64,000 nt of DNA from Anabaena sphaerica FACHB-251 (GCF_014696825.1 NZ_JACJQU010000013.1:62001-126000); one strand, 5' to 3'; counted from the stretch's first letter, positions 52,529 through 61,847 are shown. Numbers and translations: made by a program. The notes: a model not told the origin generated them from the letters alone.

Positions 52529-53797
52529 TTATGCTGTGACTTTAGCTAATGCCTTTTCTACAGCTTTTAATGCTTCATTGATTTCTGCCTCAGTGACAAT
52601 TAAAGGAGGTACAAACCGGACAACTTTTGGACCAGCAGGTACTAATAATAAACCCTCATCCATCGCAGCTTTCACAACATCAACCGCAGTTAAAGAAGAA
52701 TCTGCTTTGATTTCCATCCCGTTGATTAAACCCCAACCGCGCACTTGTGAGATATGCTGAGGATATTTAAGAGCGATCGCTCTTAATCCCTCTCGTAAAT
52801 GTGCGCCTTGTTCCTCTACATTCTGTAAAATATTCTCTTTTTCTAAAGTTTGGCAAACACTTAAAGCCACACCACAAACAAAAGGATTTCCACCAAATGT
52901 ACTAGCGTGTTCCCCCGGTTCAAAAATATCACAGAATTTTTTACTCATCATCGCACCGATGGGGATACCGCCACCCAGTCCTTTCGCACTGGTGAAAATA
53001 TCCGGTTCTACTCCCAGATGTTCATAACCCCATAATTTACCACTGCGTCCCATCCCTACTTGCACTTCATCAAAAATTAATAAAATGCCGGTTTCATCAC
53101 AAATTTGCCGCAACCTTTGGAAATAGGCAACATCCCCAGGACGAACCCCACCTTCTCCCTGTAATGGTTCAATTAAAATCGCACCAACGCGATAATTACC
53201 TTCATCTAACTCAGTTACCGCAGCTTCAACTGCTCTAATATCGTTATAGTTGACATAATGAAAACCAGGAACTAAAGGATCAAAGTTCTTTTGATACTTT
53301 GGTTGTCCGGTAGCGGTGACAGTTGCTAAAGTCCGTCCGTGAAAACTTGCATGAGCAGTTAAAATGATAGGGTGGGCAATCTCTAGGACAGTGTGGGCGT
53401 ATTTTCGTGCTAGTTTGATTGCTGCTTCATTGGCTTCAGCCCCAGAGTTGCAGAAAAATACCCGATCTGCACAAGAATGATCAACAATCCATTTAGCTAA
53501 TTCACCTTGTTCGGGAATATAGTACAAATTAGAGACATGATGCAGTTTTTGGATTTGGCGTGTTACCGCTTCTACCATGACTGGATGGGCGTGTCCTAAA
53601 GTACAAGTGGCTATTCCCGCCACAAAATCCAGATATTCCTTACCTTGGGTATCCCAAACGCGACATCCTGCACCCCGTTCTAAAGCGATGGGAAACCTTC
53701 CGTAGGTAGACATCACCGCTTGATTAAAACTATCTGCATTAAATTCATTGATGTCTGAGGGGATTATCGGCTGTTCAACTAGACTTTGGCTACTCAC
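52529..53797 (-). CDS. argD: Acetylornithine/succinyl-diaminopimelate-type aminotransferase
   Basis: A 422-residue class III aminotransferase (PLP), converting N-acetylglutamate semialdehyde to N-acetylornithine in arginine synthesis. Landmarks: YLDFVAGIATCTLGHAHP, VFFCNSGAEANEAAIKLARK, HASFHGRTLATVTATGQPKYQ, LLIFDEVQVGMGRSGKLWGYEHLGVEPD, and the PLP lysine in TSAKGLGGGIPIGAMM, followed by STFGGNPFVC. The 40-residue N-terminal extension is common in cyanobacteria. Substrate call is by family; other class III enzymes are close. Confidence 0.93.
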   Translation of the reverse strand: MSSQSLVEQPIIPSDINEFNADSFNQAVMSTYGRFPIALERGAGCRVWDTQGKEYLDFVAGIATCTLGHAHPVMVEAVTRQIQKLHHVSNLYYIPEQGELAKWIVDHSCADRVFFCNSGAEANEAAIKLARKYAHTVLEIAHPIILTAHASFHGRTLATVTATGQPKYQKNFDPLVPGFHYVNYNDIRAVEAAVTELDEGNYRVGAILIEPLQGEGGVRPGDVAYFQRLRQICDETGILLIFDEVQVGMGRSGKLWGYEHLGVEPDIFTSAKGLGGGIPIGAMMSKKFCDIFEPGEHASTFGGNPFVCGVALSVCQTLEKENILQNVEEQGAHLREGLRAIALKYPQHISQVRGWGLINGMEIKADSSLTAVDVVKAAMDEGLLLVPAGPKVVRFVPPLIVTEAEINEALKAVEKALAKVTA

Positions 53798-54127
53798 TAC
53801 CGCACCTCCTGAAATTTTTAATCCTATACTCTATTTAGCAGGTTTTCATCAATATTTCAAAAATTCTTATAGTATGAAGTAGAGGATTTTTTAACTTTTA
53901 ATTTTGGTTCTTCAGTATCTAATATGCAAAATCTAGACAAAAAATCTCAGAAAGCAGACTGCGTATAAGAAATGAGCCATAATTTTGAATATTATGCCAA
54001 AATAATTATCTCTTTCCCCCGTTCCCCGTTCCCTGTTCCCTGTTCCCTCTTATCGACTGATAATTTAGCATCACAAGTACCGAAGAACCTTAATTTTTTA
54101 CTTTTAATTTTTAATTTTTATTTGCCT

Positions 54128-55192
54128 GTGTATTCTACCCTAGAACAGAAATATAAGCGGATTCAACAAGAGTTAATGGCTGGGGCTTTAGCTTTAGTCA
54201 TTGTTTTCTTAATTGGCACTTTCTGGTATTGGTTGGTAGAGGGCTGGTCATGGGAAGATGCGGCTTACATGACAGTCATCACTTTAGCTACTGTCGGATA
54301 TGGAGAAACTAACCCGCTAGGTAGTCGGGGACGGTTGTTTACTATTGCTTTAATTTTGATGGGTGTAGTCAATATTGGTTACATTGTCAATAGATTTACA
54401 GAAGCTATTATTGAAGGCTATTTTCAAGAAGGGATTCGACTCAGACAACAAAGGCGTTTAATGGAATCATTATCAGGACATTATATCATCTGTGGATTTA
54501 GTCGGACTGGGCGACAAATTGCGAAGGAGTTTCGGGCTGAGGCTGTATCTTTTGTAGTGATTGATGCTGAGTTTGAATCTGTGCAGAAAGCTGAATCACA
54601 AGGTTATACGGCTTATCAGGGTGATGCGACTTTGGATGAAACTTTGTTGAAGGTTGGTATTGAACGCGCAATTTGTATTGTGGCAGCTTTGCCTTCTGAT
54701 GCGGAAAATTTATATACCGTTTTATCAGCAAAAACACTGAATTCAAATATTCGGGCGATCGCACGGGCAAGTACAGAAGAAGCTTTACAAAAGTTACAAC
54801 GGGGCGGTGCAGATGCGGTGATTTCTCCTTATATTACTGGGGGTAAACGCATGGCGGCGGCGGCACTCAGACCACAGGTTTTAGACTTTGTGGATGGGAT
54901 GCTTTCTGGTACAGATCGTCAGTTATATATGGAAGAATTTTTACTAGAACCTGCTTTGTGTCCTTTTGTCGGTCAAAGTTTACAAAAAGCGAAATTGCGA
55001 TCGCAAACCGGCGCATTAGTTTTAGCTATTCGTCGCTGTGATGGTAATCTCATTGGTGGACCAACTGGAGATACAGTTTTAATGTCAGGAGATACCTTGA
55101 TTTGTATGGGTACGGCTGAACAATTGCGGAGTTTAAATCAAATTCTTGGTCCAATTAATTCTCAGCAGCTACGAAGACCGAAACAAAGTTGA
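54128..55192 (+). CDS. Potassium channel family protein with TrkA-N/RCK domain
   Basis: A 354-residue two-helix K+ channel subunit. After a short N-terminus comes helix 1 (LALVIVFLIGTFWYWLV), the pore loop with filter TLATVGYGE (GYGE instead of GYGD), helix 2 (FTIALILMGVVNIGYIVN), then an RCK/TrkA-N Rossmann domain (GHYIICGFSRTGRQIAKEF, VVIDAEFESVQKA) and a TrkA-C domain (FVGQSLQKAKLRSQTGALVLAI). The start is the GTG at 54128; the frame extends to 53972 but that stretch is translated heptamer repeat DNA (CCCTGTT). Forms tetrameric K+ channels in the plasma or thylakoid membrane. Confidence 0.88.
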   Translation: MYSTLEQKYKRIQQELMAGALALVIVFLIGTFWYWLVEGWSWEDAAYMTVITLATVGYGETNPLGSRGRLFTIALILMGVVNIGYIVNRFTEAIIEGYFQEGIRLRQQRRLMESLSGHYIICGFSRTGRQIAKEFRAEAVSFVVIDAEFESVQKAESQGYTAYQGDATLDETLLKVGIERAICIVAALPSDAENLYTVLSAKTLNSNIRAIARASTEEALQKLQRGGADAVISPYITGGKRMAAAALRPQVLDFVDGMLSGTDRQLYMEEFLLEPALCPFVGQSLQKAKLRSQTGALVLAIRRCDGNLIGGPTGDTVLMSGDTLICMGTAEQLRSLNQILGPINSQQLRRPKQS

Positions 55193-55251
55193 TATTTGGG
55201 TAGATTTTCACGATGAGAACAGACATTTTTTCACACCCACCCTGAACAAAA

Positions 55252-55812
55252 TTAAACACCAATTTCCATCCACCCATGCAGAGGAGCGATCGCTTTTGTT
55301 ACCAACGAAATCATTTCTGGAGGTGCTGCCGAAAGCAAGACGCTGGGATAAACAGCAGTACCCCACTCAGGATGCACCAGCACACAGCATTTATTTTTAA
55401 TGACTGGATAATCTAATAAAGCTTTAGCAACTGCCGTATCATCATGGGGAACAGGTCCGGGATGGGAAAGTAAAGGATAACCAGTACGGGGATCAATTAA
55501 GTCTGTTATATAGCCGCGATCGCGCAAATTAAACGCCACATCACAACCAAACCGCATAAACTTTTCCCGTAACCGTTCCTTTTCCCCCTCTATTTCCGCA
55601 GTCATTTCCACCAGTGGATATTTTGATTGTTGTAAGACAACCACCACCCACAGAAATTGTTGCTGTTTCCAATCTGGTAATATCTGTTCGCAGTTGGCAC
55701 AGATATATTGACTGGGATTATGAATAGAAATTTGCACAGCTTGTCCCGTTTTGCCAACTAAATTAATGGGATAGCCTTGCTGGGAAGTGCAAACACTGGA
55801 ATAGTTCACCAC
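55252..55812 (-). CDS. MMADHC-like (methylmalonic aciduria type D-like) protein
   Basis: A 186-residue cyanobacterial protein of the family annotated as methylmalonic aciduria and homocystinuria type D protein. Visible segments are PSQYICANCEQILPDWKQQQFLWVVVVLQQS, EKFMRFGCDVAFNLRDRGYITDLIDPRTGYPLLSHPGP and CCVLVHPEWGTAVYPSVLLSA. The human homologue handles cobalamin; whether this one does is not known. It converges with the K+ channel gene (59-base gap). Confidence 0.75.
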   Translation of the reverse strand: MVNYSSVCTSQQGYPINLVGKTGQAVQISIHNPSQYICANCEQILPDWKQQQFLWVVVVLQQSKYPLVEMTAEIEGEKERLREKFMRFGCDVAFNLRDRGYITDLIDPRTGYPLLSHPGPVPHDDTAVAKALLDYPVIKNKCCVLVHPEWGTAVYPSVLLSAAPPEMISLVTKAIAPLHGWMEIGV

Positions 55813-55902
55813 ATTTAATCGGTTTTTGCAAGTTTGTTTTTTATTCCTTGCTTATGATGATAACTCTGAAAACTTCTAAAAAATCATCAATATTTGATTT
55901 CA

Positions 55903-55925
55903 GAGACGTTCCACCGGAACGTCTC
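55903..55925. repeat. Short palindromic repeat (GACGTTCCA-CCGGAACGTC)
   Basis: GAGACGTTCC-ACC-GGAACGTCTC, the same core as the repeats at 4720 and in the two MITEs. It lies 90 bases upstream of the MMADHC-like gene start. Confidence 0.7.
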
Positions 55926-55991
55926 TACTCAAAATTATTCAGCAAGATAGTAAAAGTCTCAGAAGTGTTGAGTTGGGTTTCTGACACTAAA

Positions 55992-56198
55992 TCAATTGAG
56001 TTTTAAAGCATTGACTGGTACTTCATCCCAAGAATCTACTGTACGTAACTGTGCAACCCAACCATCTGTCTTTTGCTGATCAGTCAAACCTTTTTCAAAG
56101 GACTCATGACAATCTTGAGCTTGAGTCTCATCACAACAAGCAATGCAAGCATGAATCATACCCGATGGATCAATTTGCTCATTTACCCAAATAGTCAT
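55992..56198 (-). CDS. Small conserved cyanobacterial protein
   Basis: A 68-residue protein, MTIWVNEQIDPSGMIHACIACCD at the start (one CxxCC cluster, plus a later Cys in AQDCHESF), a helical middle and the end WDEVPVNALKLN. I recall near-identical small proteins throughout Nostocales, often with misleading names, but know no function. The Cys cluster could bind metal. Confidence 0.72.
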   Translation of the reverse strand: MTIWVNEQIDPSGMIHACIACCDETQAQDCHESFEKGLTDQQKTDGWVAQLRTVDSWDEVPVNALKLN

Positions 56199-56326
56199 AG
56201 GTGTCCCTCTCTAAATATTTTGCCAAACTTTTGGTTTACTGGTTATTGATTCTTTCACAATAGTTCCAAAAAACATAGACAAATATCTCATGCCTTTCGT
56301 TTGCCGGGAATAACCCCGACAGGGCG

Positions 56327-56465
56327 TTAGCGAAGCTCCTCCGAAGGAGGCACTACAACGCCCTCTATCCCTAGACTAAACGCTGTCGGGACTACTTTAC
56401 GTAAAATATTCAAACTACCATTGACATCAGCATGAATCAATAAACCATTACCTGCTCTATAGACT
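56327..56465 (-). pseudogene. C-terminal fragment of a TnpB (IS200/IS605) transposase gene
   Basis: On the minus strand the DNA reads VYRAGNGLLIHADVNGSLNILRKVVPTAF, the conserved end of TnpB (I-x-A-D-x-N-G-A-x-N-I), then a short tail to a TAA. Nothing of the rest of TnpB is present; the text is cut at about 56465, where a different small element (56471-56562) begins. It is a decayed remnant of an IS605-family insertion. Confidence 0.75.
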
Positions 56466-56470
56466 ATATT

Positions 56471-56562
56471 AGGACTTAGGCAAGATTGAACTCAAAACCT
56501 GATTCTTGCGTAGGGGTAATTCATGAATTACCCCTACTTCCGTTCTGTTTTGCGTAAGTCCT
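56471..56562. mobile_element. MITE with AGGACTTA ends
   Basis: About 92 bp. The ends AGGACTTAGGCA and TGCGTAAGTCCT are inverted repeats (one mismatch), and the centre is a palindrome GTAGGGGTAATTC/GAATTACCCCTAC. No coding capacity. It abuts the TnpB remnant and probably inserted into it. Confidence 0.78.
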
Positions 56563-56865
56563 GTATATAAAACAACTGAAAGTAGGGGTTTAGCAATACT
56601 AAACACCTCCAAGATACAAGCGATCACTTGACAATCAAGATAGTCGCTACAAAAACTCCTAACCGAACAGTATTGGGTAGAGCCGAGAATCCCTACCCAT
56701 GGAACGTCTCTATAAGGGTTCTAGGAAACGCACATTTAATTTTCACGCTCTTGTCTATTAAGGTTTTTGGCGTTGCTGAATTAGGATATGAAATTGAAAA
56801 ATCAATGATTTCAAACTCTTACTCTCTGTGACTGGAGCGCCTCTGCGTGAAACAAAATCATACTC

Positions 56866-57282
56866 TTAATCAGCAACGCCAGGTTTTTGAGCCGCGATCG
56901 CTAATTTTGCTCCCTGCACCTGACGCAAACGATCCATGACTCCCACAACCTGTCCATGCGAAGCGTTCATATCAGCGTTAATAATTACCATCACTTCAGC
57001 ATTATTACCCTTTAATTTCTGTATTTGTTCTGGTAAAGCATTGAGGGTAACAGCTTCACGGTTTAGACTAATGTTGCCTGTTTGGTCTACAGTTACAGTA
57101 ATTGGTTTTGTGGCTGCTTGTGATTTTGTTGTTGCGGCTTTGGGTAAATTAACTGGTAATCCTTCCGAGCGAGTTAAAAACAGAGTTGACATAATGAAAA
57201 ATGTCAAAATCGCAAAGATGACATCGATCATAGGTACAATGTTGATCTGTGCTGGAATATCTGGTTCATCGGGTAGGCGCAT
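56866..57282 (-). CDS. ExbD/TolR family biopolymer transport protein
   Basis: A 138-residue protein starting at ATG 57282 (MRLPDEPDIPAQ). A cytoplasmic N-terminus, one membrane helix (VPMIDVIFAILTFFIMSTLFL, with the key Asp in PMIDVIF), and a periplasmic domain of about 95 residues with the repeated G-N-x-x-x-V pattern. ExbD works with ExbB as a proton channel energising TonB; ExbB is not in this window. It stands alone, divergent from the DHFR-family gene. Confidence 0.88.
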   Translation of the reverse strand: MRLPDEPDIPAQINIVPMIDVIFAILTFFIMSTLFLTRSEGLPVNLPKAATTKSQAATKPITVTVDQTGNISLNREAVTLNALPEQIQKLKGNNAEVMVIINADMNASHGQVVGVMDRLRQVQGAKLAIAAQKPGVAD

Positions 57283-57391
57283 AAGCAAGTCAAAATTGGG
57301 AATTAATTGGGGATTGATAATCGGGAACGGTTAACCGAAAACAGGCACATATATTAATCAAATAATTTTAACCAATTTAGTGACTAAAAAC

Positions 57392-57910
57392 ATGAGAAAA
57401 ATCTGCTTGTTCATAGCTTCTAGTCTGGACGGATATATTGCTACTAAATCCGGTGATATAGATTGGTTATTTACTGACCAAGATTATGGTTATTCAGAGT
57501 TTTTTAACAAAATAGATACATTAATTATGGGGAATAAGACTTATCAGCAAATTCTTGGTTTTGGTGAATATCCCTATCCTGGTAAAGAAGCTTTTGTTTT
57601 TTCAAGTACGCAACATGGAGAAAAAGATGATCATGTCACATTTGTAGGGGAAGATTTAAAGAATTTCATCAGCAAGTTATGTCAATCTAGCGGTGGTGAT
57701 ATCTGGCTAGTTGGCGGTTCACAGGTGATAAACTATTTTCTAGAAAACAAGTTTTTGGATGAAATTATTATCGCTATCCACCCAATTCTTTTAGGTGAGG
57801 GTATCCCTTTATTTAGCGGCAATAATTCCAAGATTACGCAAAGATTAGATTTAATAGATGTGAAAACCTATTCTTCGGGATTAGTGCAAGTTTATTATTT
57901 ATTCTGTTAA
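57392..57910 (+). CDS. Dihydrofolate reductase / RibD C-terminal domain family protein
   Basis: A 172-residue protein beginning KICLFIASSLDGYIATKSGD, the N-terminal strand of the RibD/DHFR fold. NKIDTLIMGNKTYQQILGFGEYPYPGKEAFVFSS and GGDIWLVGGSQVINYFLENKFLDEIIIAIHPILLGEGIPLF are the family core. Members reduce flavin or pteridine precursors, but many stand-alone ones have unknown substrates. A GTG at 57380 precedes the ATG at 57392; I prefer the ATG. Confidence 0.85.
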   Translation: MRKICLFIASSLDGYIATKSGDIDWLFTDQDYGYSEFFNKIDTLIMGNKTYQQILGFGEYPYPGKEAFVFSSTQHGEKDDHVTFVGEDLKNFISKLCQSSGGDIWLVGGSQVINYFLENKFLDEIIIAIHPILLGEGIPLFSGNNSKITQRLDLIDVKTYSSGLVQVYYLFC

Positions 57911-58251
57911 GTCGTAGATGACTTAACCCCCTAACCCCCTTCCCTACCAGGGAATGGGGGATATAAATAAACATTGATACTTCTAGTGGCATCTTCTAAT
58001 AAGTCAAGGATTTAAATAGGGCTTGCTGAATAAAACTAAAAGCATCACAGGGAGAAGGTTTCAGCCTTTTTAATTCTCAAAAAGTACCAAATTTTTTGGG
58101 GTAAGGACTTCAAAACCGTGCATTTGAGTCTTACTCAAAGGAAAATTTTTCCCTACTAAACACTTGAAACTGTTCCCTGTTCCCTGTTAAGAGTTCCCTG
58201 TTAAGAGTTCCCTATCTCCACGACAAGACTTTTTCAGCAAACCCTAAATAA
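57911..58251. other. Intergenic region, 341 bp
   Basis: Contains dispersed palindromic text (about 57925-57960, CCCCCTAACCCCCTTCCCTA) and a CTGTTCC/AAGAGTTCCCTGTT tandem run (about 58171-58215). No gene. It separates convergent DHFR-like and hoxH genes, so termination of both is expected here. Confidence 0.55.
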
Positions 58252-59700
58252 TTAATCTCGACAGATTTGATTAACAACAGTCCCATCTTTTGCCACTAAC
58301 TCTATTAGTAAAGGCATCTGTCCAACTGCGTGGGTAGAACAACTCAAACAAGGGTCAAAAGCCCGAATACCAGCCTCGACACGGTTTAACATTCCTTCTT
58401 TAATTTCACTACCTTGGACAAAATGACGGGCAATTTGGGCAACTGTGCGATTCATTGCTAAATTATTTTGACCAGTTGCAATGATTAAATTTACCTTTAA
58501 CATTAAACCATTTTCATCAACCCGATAATGATGGAATAATGTTCCCCTTGGTGCTTCACTGACACCCACAGCTTCTAATTGGTTAATACCAGCTTCTGCA
58601 CGGAGACGAATTGATAAAATATCTGGGTCATCCAGTAAAATTTCGATGTGTTCAATACAAGCCAAAATTTCAATTAACCGCGCATAATGATAAAAGAAAG
58701 AAGATTTAACAGTACCAGTTCCATAACTGCGAAATTCTTTTAATTCCTTATCCGCTAAAGGTGTACCAATCTGACTGCAAATATTCAATCTTGCTAGAGG
58801 TCCAACGCGATACATTCCACTATCTAAACGACAATGGTCGCTAGTATCAGGATAACCTAAAGGACGATAGTAAGGAGATTTCAAGTAAGAATCAGCTTGG
58901 ACTGCTTCACCGAGAAATTCCTCATAATTAGCAGCATCAAGTTTATCAGCAACAATGTTTCCTGCACTATCGACAAAACGGATATTTCCATCATAAGTTT
59001 CCCATAAACCTTCTGATGTGACTAACCCCATAAATAAACTGGGGAAATTACCAAAAGTTTGCGCTTCTTTTTCGTAATTTTTCAACAAACTTTTAAATAA
59101 ATCTATGGCATTAATAACAGTGGTTCTGGCTTCAGGAATGCGTTTTTGAATGTGAGTGCGATTTTCTTCAGTTAAAGGGTCACTTACTCCACCAGGAACC
59201 GCCCAAGAGGGATGGACTTTTTTTCCTCCTAATAATTCAATGATTTCTTGTCCAAATTGCCGTAAACGAATACCACCCCTAGCTAATTCTGGGTCGGATG
59301 CTATCAAACCAAAAACATTGCGTTTTGATGGTTCGCTATCCATGCCTAATAATAAATCTGGGGCGCTAAGGTGAAAGAAACTCAAAGCATGAGATTGGAC
59401 AATTTGCCCTAAATTCATTAGACGACGTAATTTTGTAGCGGTTTTGGGGATAGTTACAGCCAAAATGCGATCGCCTGTTTTTGCTGATGCTAACAAATGA
59501 CTTACCGGGCAAATACCGCAAATTCTCGCCGTAATGCCTGGCATTTCTGGAAAAGGACGACCAACACAAAACTTTTCAAAACCGCGAAATTCGGTGACAT
59601 GAAACCGCGCATCATTTACTTGACCGTCATCGTCTAAATAAATGCTAATTTTCGCGTGTCCTTCAATGCGAGTAACCGGATCAATAATGATTTTTTTCAT
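58252..59700 (-). CDS. hoxH: Bidirectional [NiFe] hydrogenase large subunit HoxH
   Basis: A 482-residue NiFe-hydrogenase catalytic subunit of the bidirectional, NAD(P)-linked enzyme. The four Ni-Fe-site cysteines are Cys61 and Cys64 ([10 protein letters not shown]) and Cys451 and Cys454 (DPCLSCSTH), with His457 before the C-terminal extension ([19 protein letters not shown]...) that HoxW removes on maturation. The start is [18 protein letters not shown]. It is the last gene of the hox operon seen here, after a 148-bp heptamer-repeat spacer from the CBS-CP12 gene. Confidence 0.96.
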   Translation of the reverse strand: MKKIIIDPVTRIEGHAKISIYLDDDGQVNDARFHVTEFRGFEKFCVGRPFPEMPGITARICGICPVSHLLASAKTGDRILAVTIPKTATKLRRLMNLGQIVQSHALSFFHLSAPDLLLGMDSEPSKRNVFGLIASDPELARGGIRLRQFGQEIIELLGGKKVHPSWAVPGGVSDPLTEENRTHIQKRIPEARTTVINAIDLFKSLLKNYEKEAQTFGNFPSLFMGLVTSEGLWETYDGNIRFVDSAGNIVADKLDAANYEEFLGEAVQADSYLKSPYYRPLGYPDTSDHCRLDSGMYRVGPLARLNICSQIGTPLADKELKEFRSYGTGTVKSSFFYHYARLIEILACIEHIEILLDDPDILSIRLRAEAGINQLEAVGVSEAPRGTLFHHYRVDENGLMLKVNLIIATGQNNLAMNRTVAQIARHFVQGSEIKEGMLNRVEAGIRAFDPCLSCSTHAVGQMPLLIELVAKDGTVVNQICRD

Positions 59701-59848
59701 AATTAGTCATTAGTCATTAGTTATTAGTTATTAGTCATTAGGGAACAGGGAACAGGGAACAGGGAACAGGGAACAGGAATTAAATAAATTCAAAACTTAT
59801 TCTCTCTTGCCTTTTGCCTTTTGCCTCCTGCCTCCTGTTCACTGTCAT
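59701..59848. repeat. Heptamer tandem repeats between CBS-CP12 gene and hoxH
   Basis: CATTAGT/TATTAGT units (about 59704-59738) then GGGAACA units repeated five times (about 59740-59775), then purine/pyrimidine-biased CTGCCTC/TTTGCCT text. Typical short tandem repeats inside an operon. Confidence 0.8.
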
Positions 59849-60463
59849 TTAAACATCATAAAGCCTAGCTTCGTCGGCTTCTGGATACTCATCACAGTAT
59901 TCTTCAAAAGCTGATTTTAGAGGCTTTTCTGCTCGTTGGTGGGCAATTTCTGCCTGTATTTCTTCCACTACATCCCAAGCGGCTGCACATTCTGGGGAAT
60001 TAATACCTTTGTCTGCACAAACAAGACGAGCTTTTCTAATTTCATCTTGTAATTCTTGTTCTAAAAGAATCGAACGAGGTTTTTCTAAAGAACTGCTTCT
60101 AGCTAAGATATCAGTTAGTGAGATTATTCCTAATAATTCACCACTAATTACAGGCGCACGACGCAAATTATGGTCAGCAAATAATCTGGCTACATATTCT
60201 AAACCTAGTTCGGGATTAACAACAACACAAGGTTTAGTCATGATCTCATAAACGCGCACTTTATTGGGATCTTTACTGTACGCTATGACTTTATAAACAA
60301 TGTCACTTTCTGTTATCATGCCATAAGCATCTTGTTCATGACGACGATCTACAATTAACGCTCGCCAGTCTCTAGCTTTCATTAAATCAACTGCTTCTTT
60401 GACTGTAGCCGAACCGCGAATCATCGCTACATCTTTTGTCATTACATCTGCTGCTGTTAACAT
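59849..60463 (-). CDS. CBS-domain/CP12 fusion protein inside the hox cluster
   Basis: A 204-residue protein: two CBS domains (residues about 1-62 and 70-125; ADVMTKDVAMIRGSATVKEAV, GMITESDIVYKVI and ELLGIISLTDIL) joined to a C-terminal CP12 module. CP12 features are Cys149 and Cys159 (ARLVCADKGINSPECAAAWDVVEE, core AWD at 162-164) and YCDEYPEADEARLYDV at the end with Cys190; the partner Cys expected before Arg is Ala199, so one redox pair is incomplete. CP12 binds GAPDH and PRK and shuts the Calvin cycle; CBS pairs bind adenosine nucleotides. CBS-CP12 fusions are known in cyanobacteria. Its place between hoxY and hoxH suggests linked expression. Confidence 0.87.
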   Translation of the reverse strand: MLTAADVMTKDVAMIRGSATVKEAVDLMKARDWRALIVDRRHEQDAYGMITESDIVYKVIAYSKDPNKVRVYEIMTKPCVVVNPELGLEYVARLFADHNLRRAPVISGELLGIISLTDILARSSSLEKPRSILLEQELQDEIRKARLVCADKGINSPECAAAWDVVEEIQAEIAHQRAEKPLKSAFEEYCDEYPEADEARLYDV

Positions 60464-60527
60464 AACTAACCTCTTAAAAAAATAGGGGACTGGGGACTGG
60501 GGACTGGAGATAATAATTAATTAGCAA

Positions 60528-61073
60528 TTACCCAAATTTAATCATTTCTCTGCCTTCCATTAGTGGTTTTTCTCCTTTTAATAATGGTTCAATTGCAGCA
60601 CGAATACGGGGTGCTGAAGGTGGACAACCGGGTAGATAGATATCAACTGGTACTACATAATGAACAGGTATTACTTTATCAAGTAATGGAGGAACTATAC
60701 CCGGTGAATGGGGAATTTGTTGGTTAATATCTGCGCCTTCAATATAAGCCAATTGCAAGCTGACATCAGCATTCCCAGTGGGGTTACGCATGGCGGTAAC
60801 GTTACCTGTAACAGCGCAATCTCCAAAGGAAATTATTGTTTTGGTGCGTTCTCTAATAATGTGGATTAATTCTAAATGTTCTTCATTGGCAATAGCTCCT
60901 TCAACTAACACCACATCAACACCTTCTGGATATTCTTTAATATCAGCAATTGGACTATAAACTACATCGACTTGGGCTGCTAAATCTATTAACCATTCAT
61001 CCAAATCAAGAAAAGACATATGACAGCCAGAACAGCCACCTAACCATACCGTTGCTAATTTAATTTTAGTCAT
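60528..61073 (-). CDS. hoxY: Bidirectional [NiFe] hydrogenase small subunit HoxY
   Basis: A 181-residue NiFe-hydrogenase small subunit. Proximal 4Fe-4S ligands are in [32 protein letters not shown] and [12 protein letters not shown]. It is shorter than uptake small subunits and lacks a Tat signal, as normal for soluble HoxY. Start ATG 61073. It lies between the DUF3122 gene and the CBS-CP12 gene on the minus strand. Confidence 0.95.
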   Translation of the reverse strand: MTKIKLATVWLGGCSGCHMSFLDLDEWLIDLAAQVDVVYSPIADIKEYPEGVDVVLVEGAIANEEHLELIHIIRERTKTIISFGDCAVTGNVTAMRNPTGNADVSLQLAYIEGADINQQIPHSPGIVPPLLDKVIPVHYVVPVDIYLPGCPPSAPRIRAAIEPLLKGEKPLMEGREMIKFG

Positions 61074-61154
61074 TTTTTACCTTTTGATTGTTAGTAATTT
61101 GTTTTTTGTAGAGGTTTTATAGTAATCAGTAATCAGCCTTAACTATCTCTTGAT

Positions 61155-61268
61155 CTCGTTCCCAGTCTTTGACTGGGAATGCTACATAGAGGCTCTGCCT
61201 CTACAGTCTTTCATTGAAGGCAGAGCCTTCTTTATTCATTCCCATACAGAGTATGGTAACGAGAAAAC
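61155..61268. repeat. Dispersed MITE-like repeat upstream of hoxY
   Basis: From TCGTTCCCAGTC to GGTAACGAGA, about 114 bp, with nested palindromes (CCCAGTCTTTGACTGGG and CAGAGCC/GGCTCTG). It sits in the 201-bp gap between the DUF3122 gene and hoxY. Confidence 0.65.
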
Positions 61269-61274
61269 GAGAAA

Positions 61275-61796
61275 TCAATTATCATTTGTAATTATTGATT
61301 GCCATTCTTTAACAACATTAACAGGAACTGAGATATTAATAGATTTTGTAACAGGTAAAGGTATTGCTAAAGTTAAAGATTCTTGAGGTAATTGGGGCAG
61401 AATATCTTTAAAGTCATATTGACCAATAGTAGGGGCTGGTGCTTCATCTAAAAATACATCTGCCGCATTCCAAACTTTACCTGTATCTGAGGTGATTTTT
61501 AAAGGTTGAGGGTGAATTAATTGAGCCGAACCGGGAAAACCAACTAAGCGTAGATTTATTGTAGTTGCTTGACCAGGATACACTTGTTTAAATAACACAA
61601 CCTGCCAAACCTTTCCTGATTGATCATCTAATTTTGTTTGTGAGCGATAAAGAACTTCCCCTGGTGTTTCTCCTATTTGCGTAACAACAGCAATTGCACT
61701 CTTGAAGGTGAAACCGCCTAAACCCAGGAATATAGAAGTTGTGAATATTCCCATTAATATCACCCGTAAAAAGATTGTTACAATACGGTGTAACAT
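61275..61796 (-). CDS. DUF3122 protein inside the hox cluster
   Basis: A 173-residue protein with an N-terminal membrane helix or signal (FLRVILMGIFTTSIFLGLGGF) and the DUF3122 domain: VWQVVLFKQVYPGQATTINLRLVGFPGSAQLIHPQPLKI and FKDILPQLPQESLTLAIPLP. The family is almost confined to cyanobacteria; function unknown. It begins 51 bases after hoxU, with GGAG before its ATG, so it is probably co-transcribed with the hox genes. A role in hydrogenase assembly is speculation. Confidence 0.82.
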   Translation of the reverse strand: MLHRIVTIFLRVILMGIFTTSIFLGLGGFTFKSAIAVVTQIGETPGEVLYRSQTKLDDQSGKVWQVVLFKQVYPGQATTINLRLVGFPGSAQLIHPQPLKITSDTGKVWNAADVFLDEAPAPTIGQYDFKDILPQLPQESLTLAIPLPVTKSINISVPVNVVKEWQSIITNDN

Positions 61797-61847
61797 CAGA
61801 TTGATCTCCTGGTAATTGGTCAGAAATATTTCCTAATCCCCAAGCTT

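Noticed and set aside
53972-54127. N-terminal extension of the K+ channel
   Set aside because: The frame is open but translates CCCTGTT heptamers; the GTG at 54128 gives the normal family start.
56628-56831. 67-codon frame near the TnpB remnant
   Set aside because: Covers part of a palindromic repeat core and lacks any recognisable protein feature.
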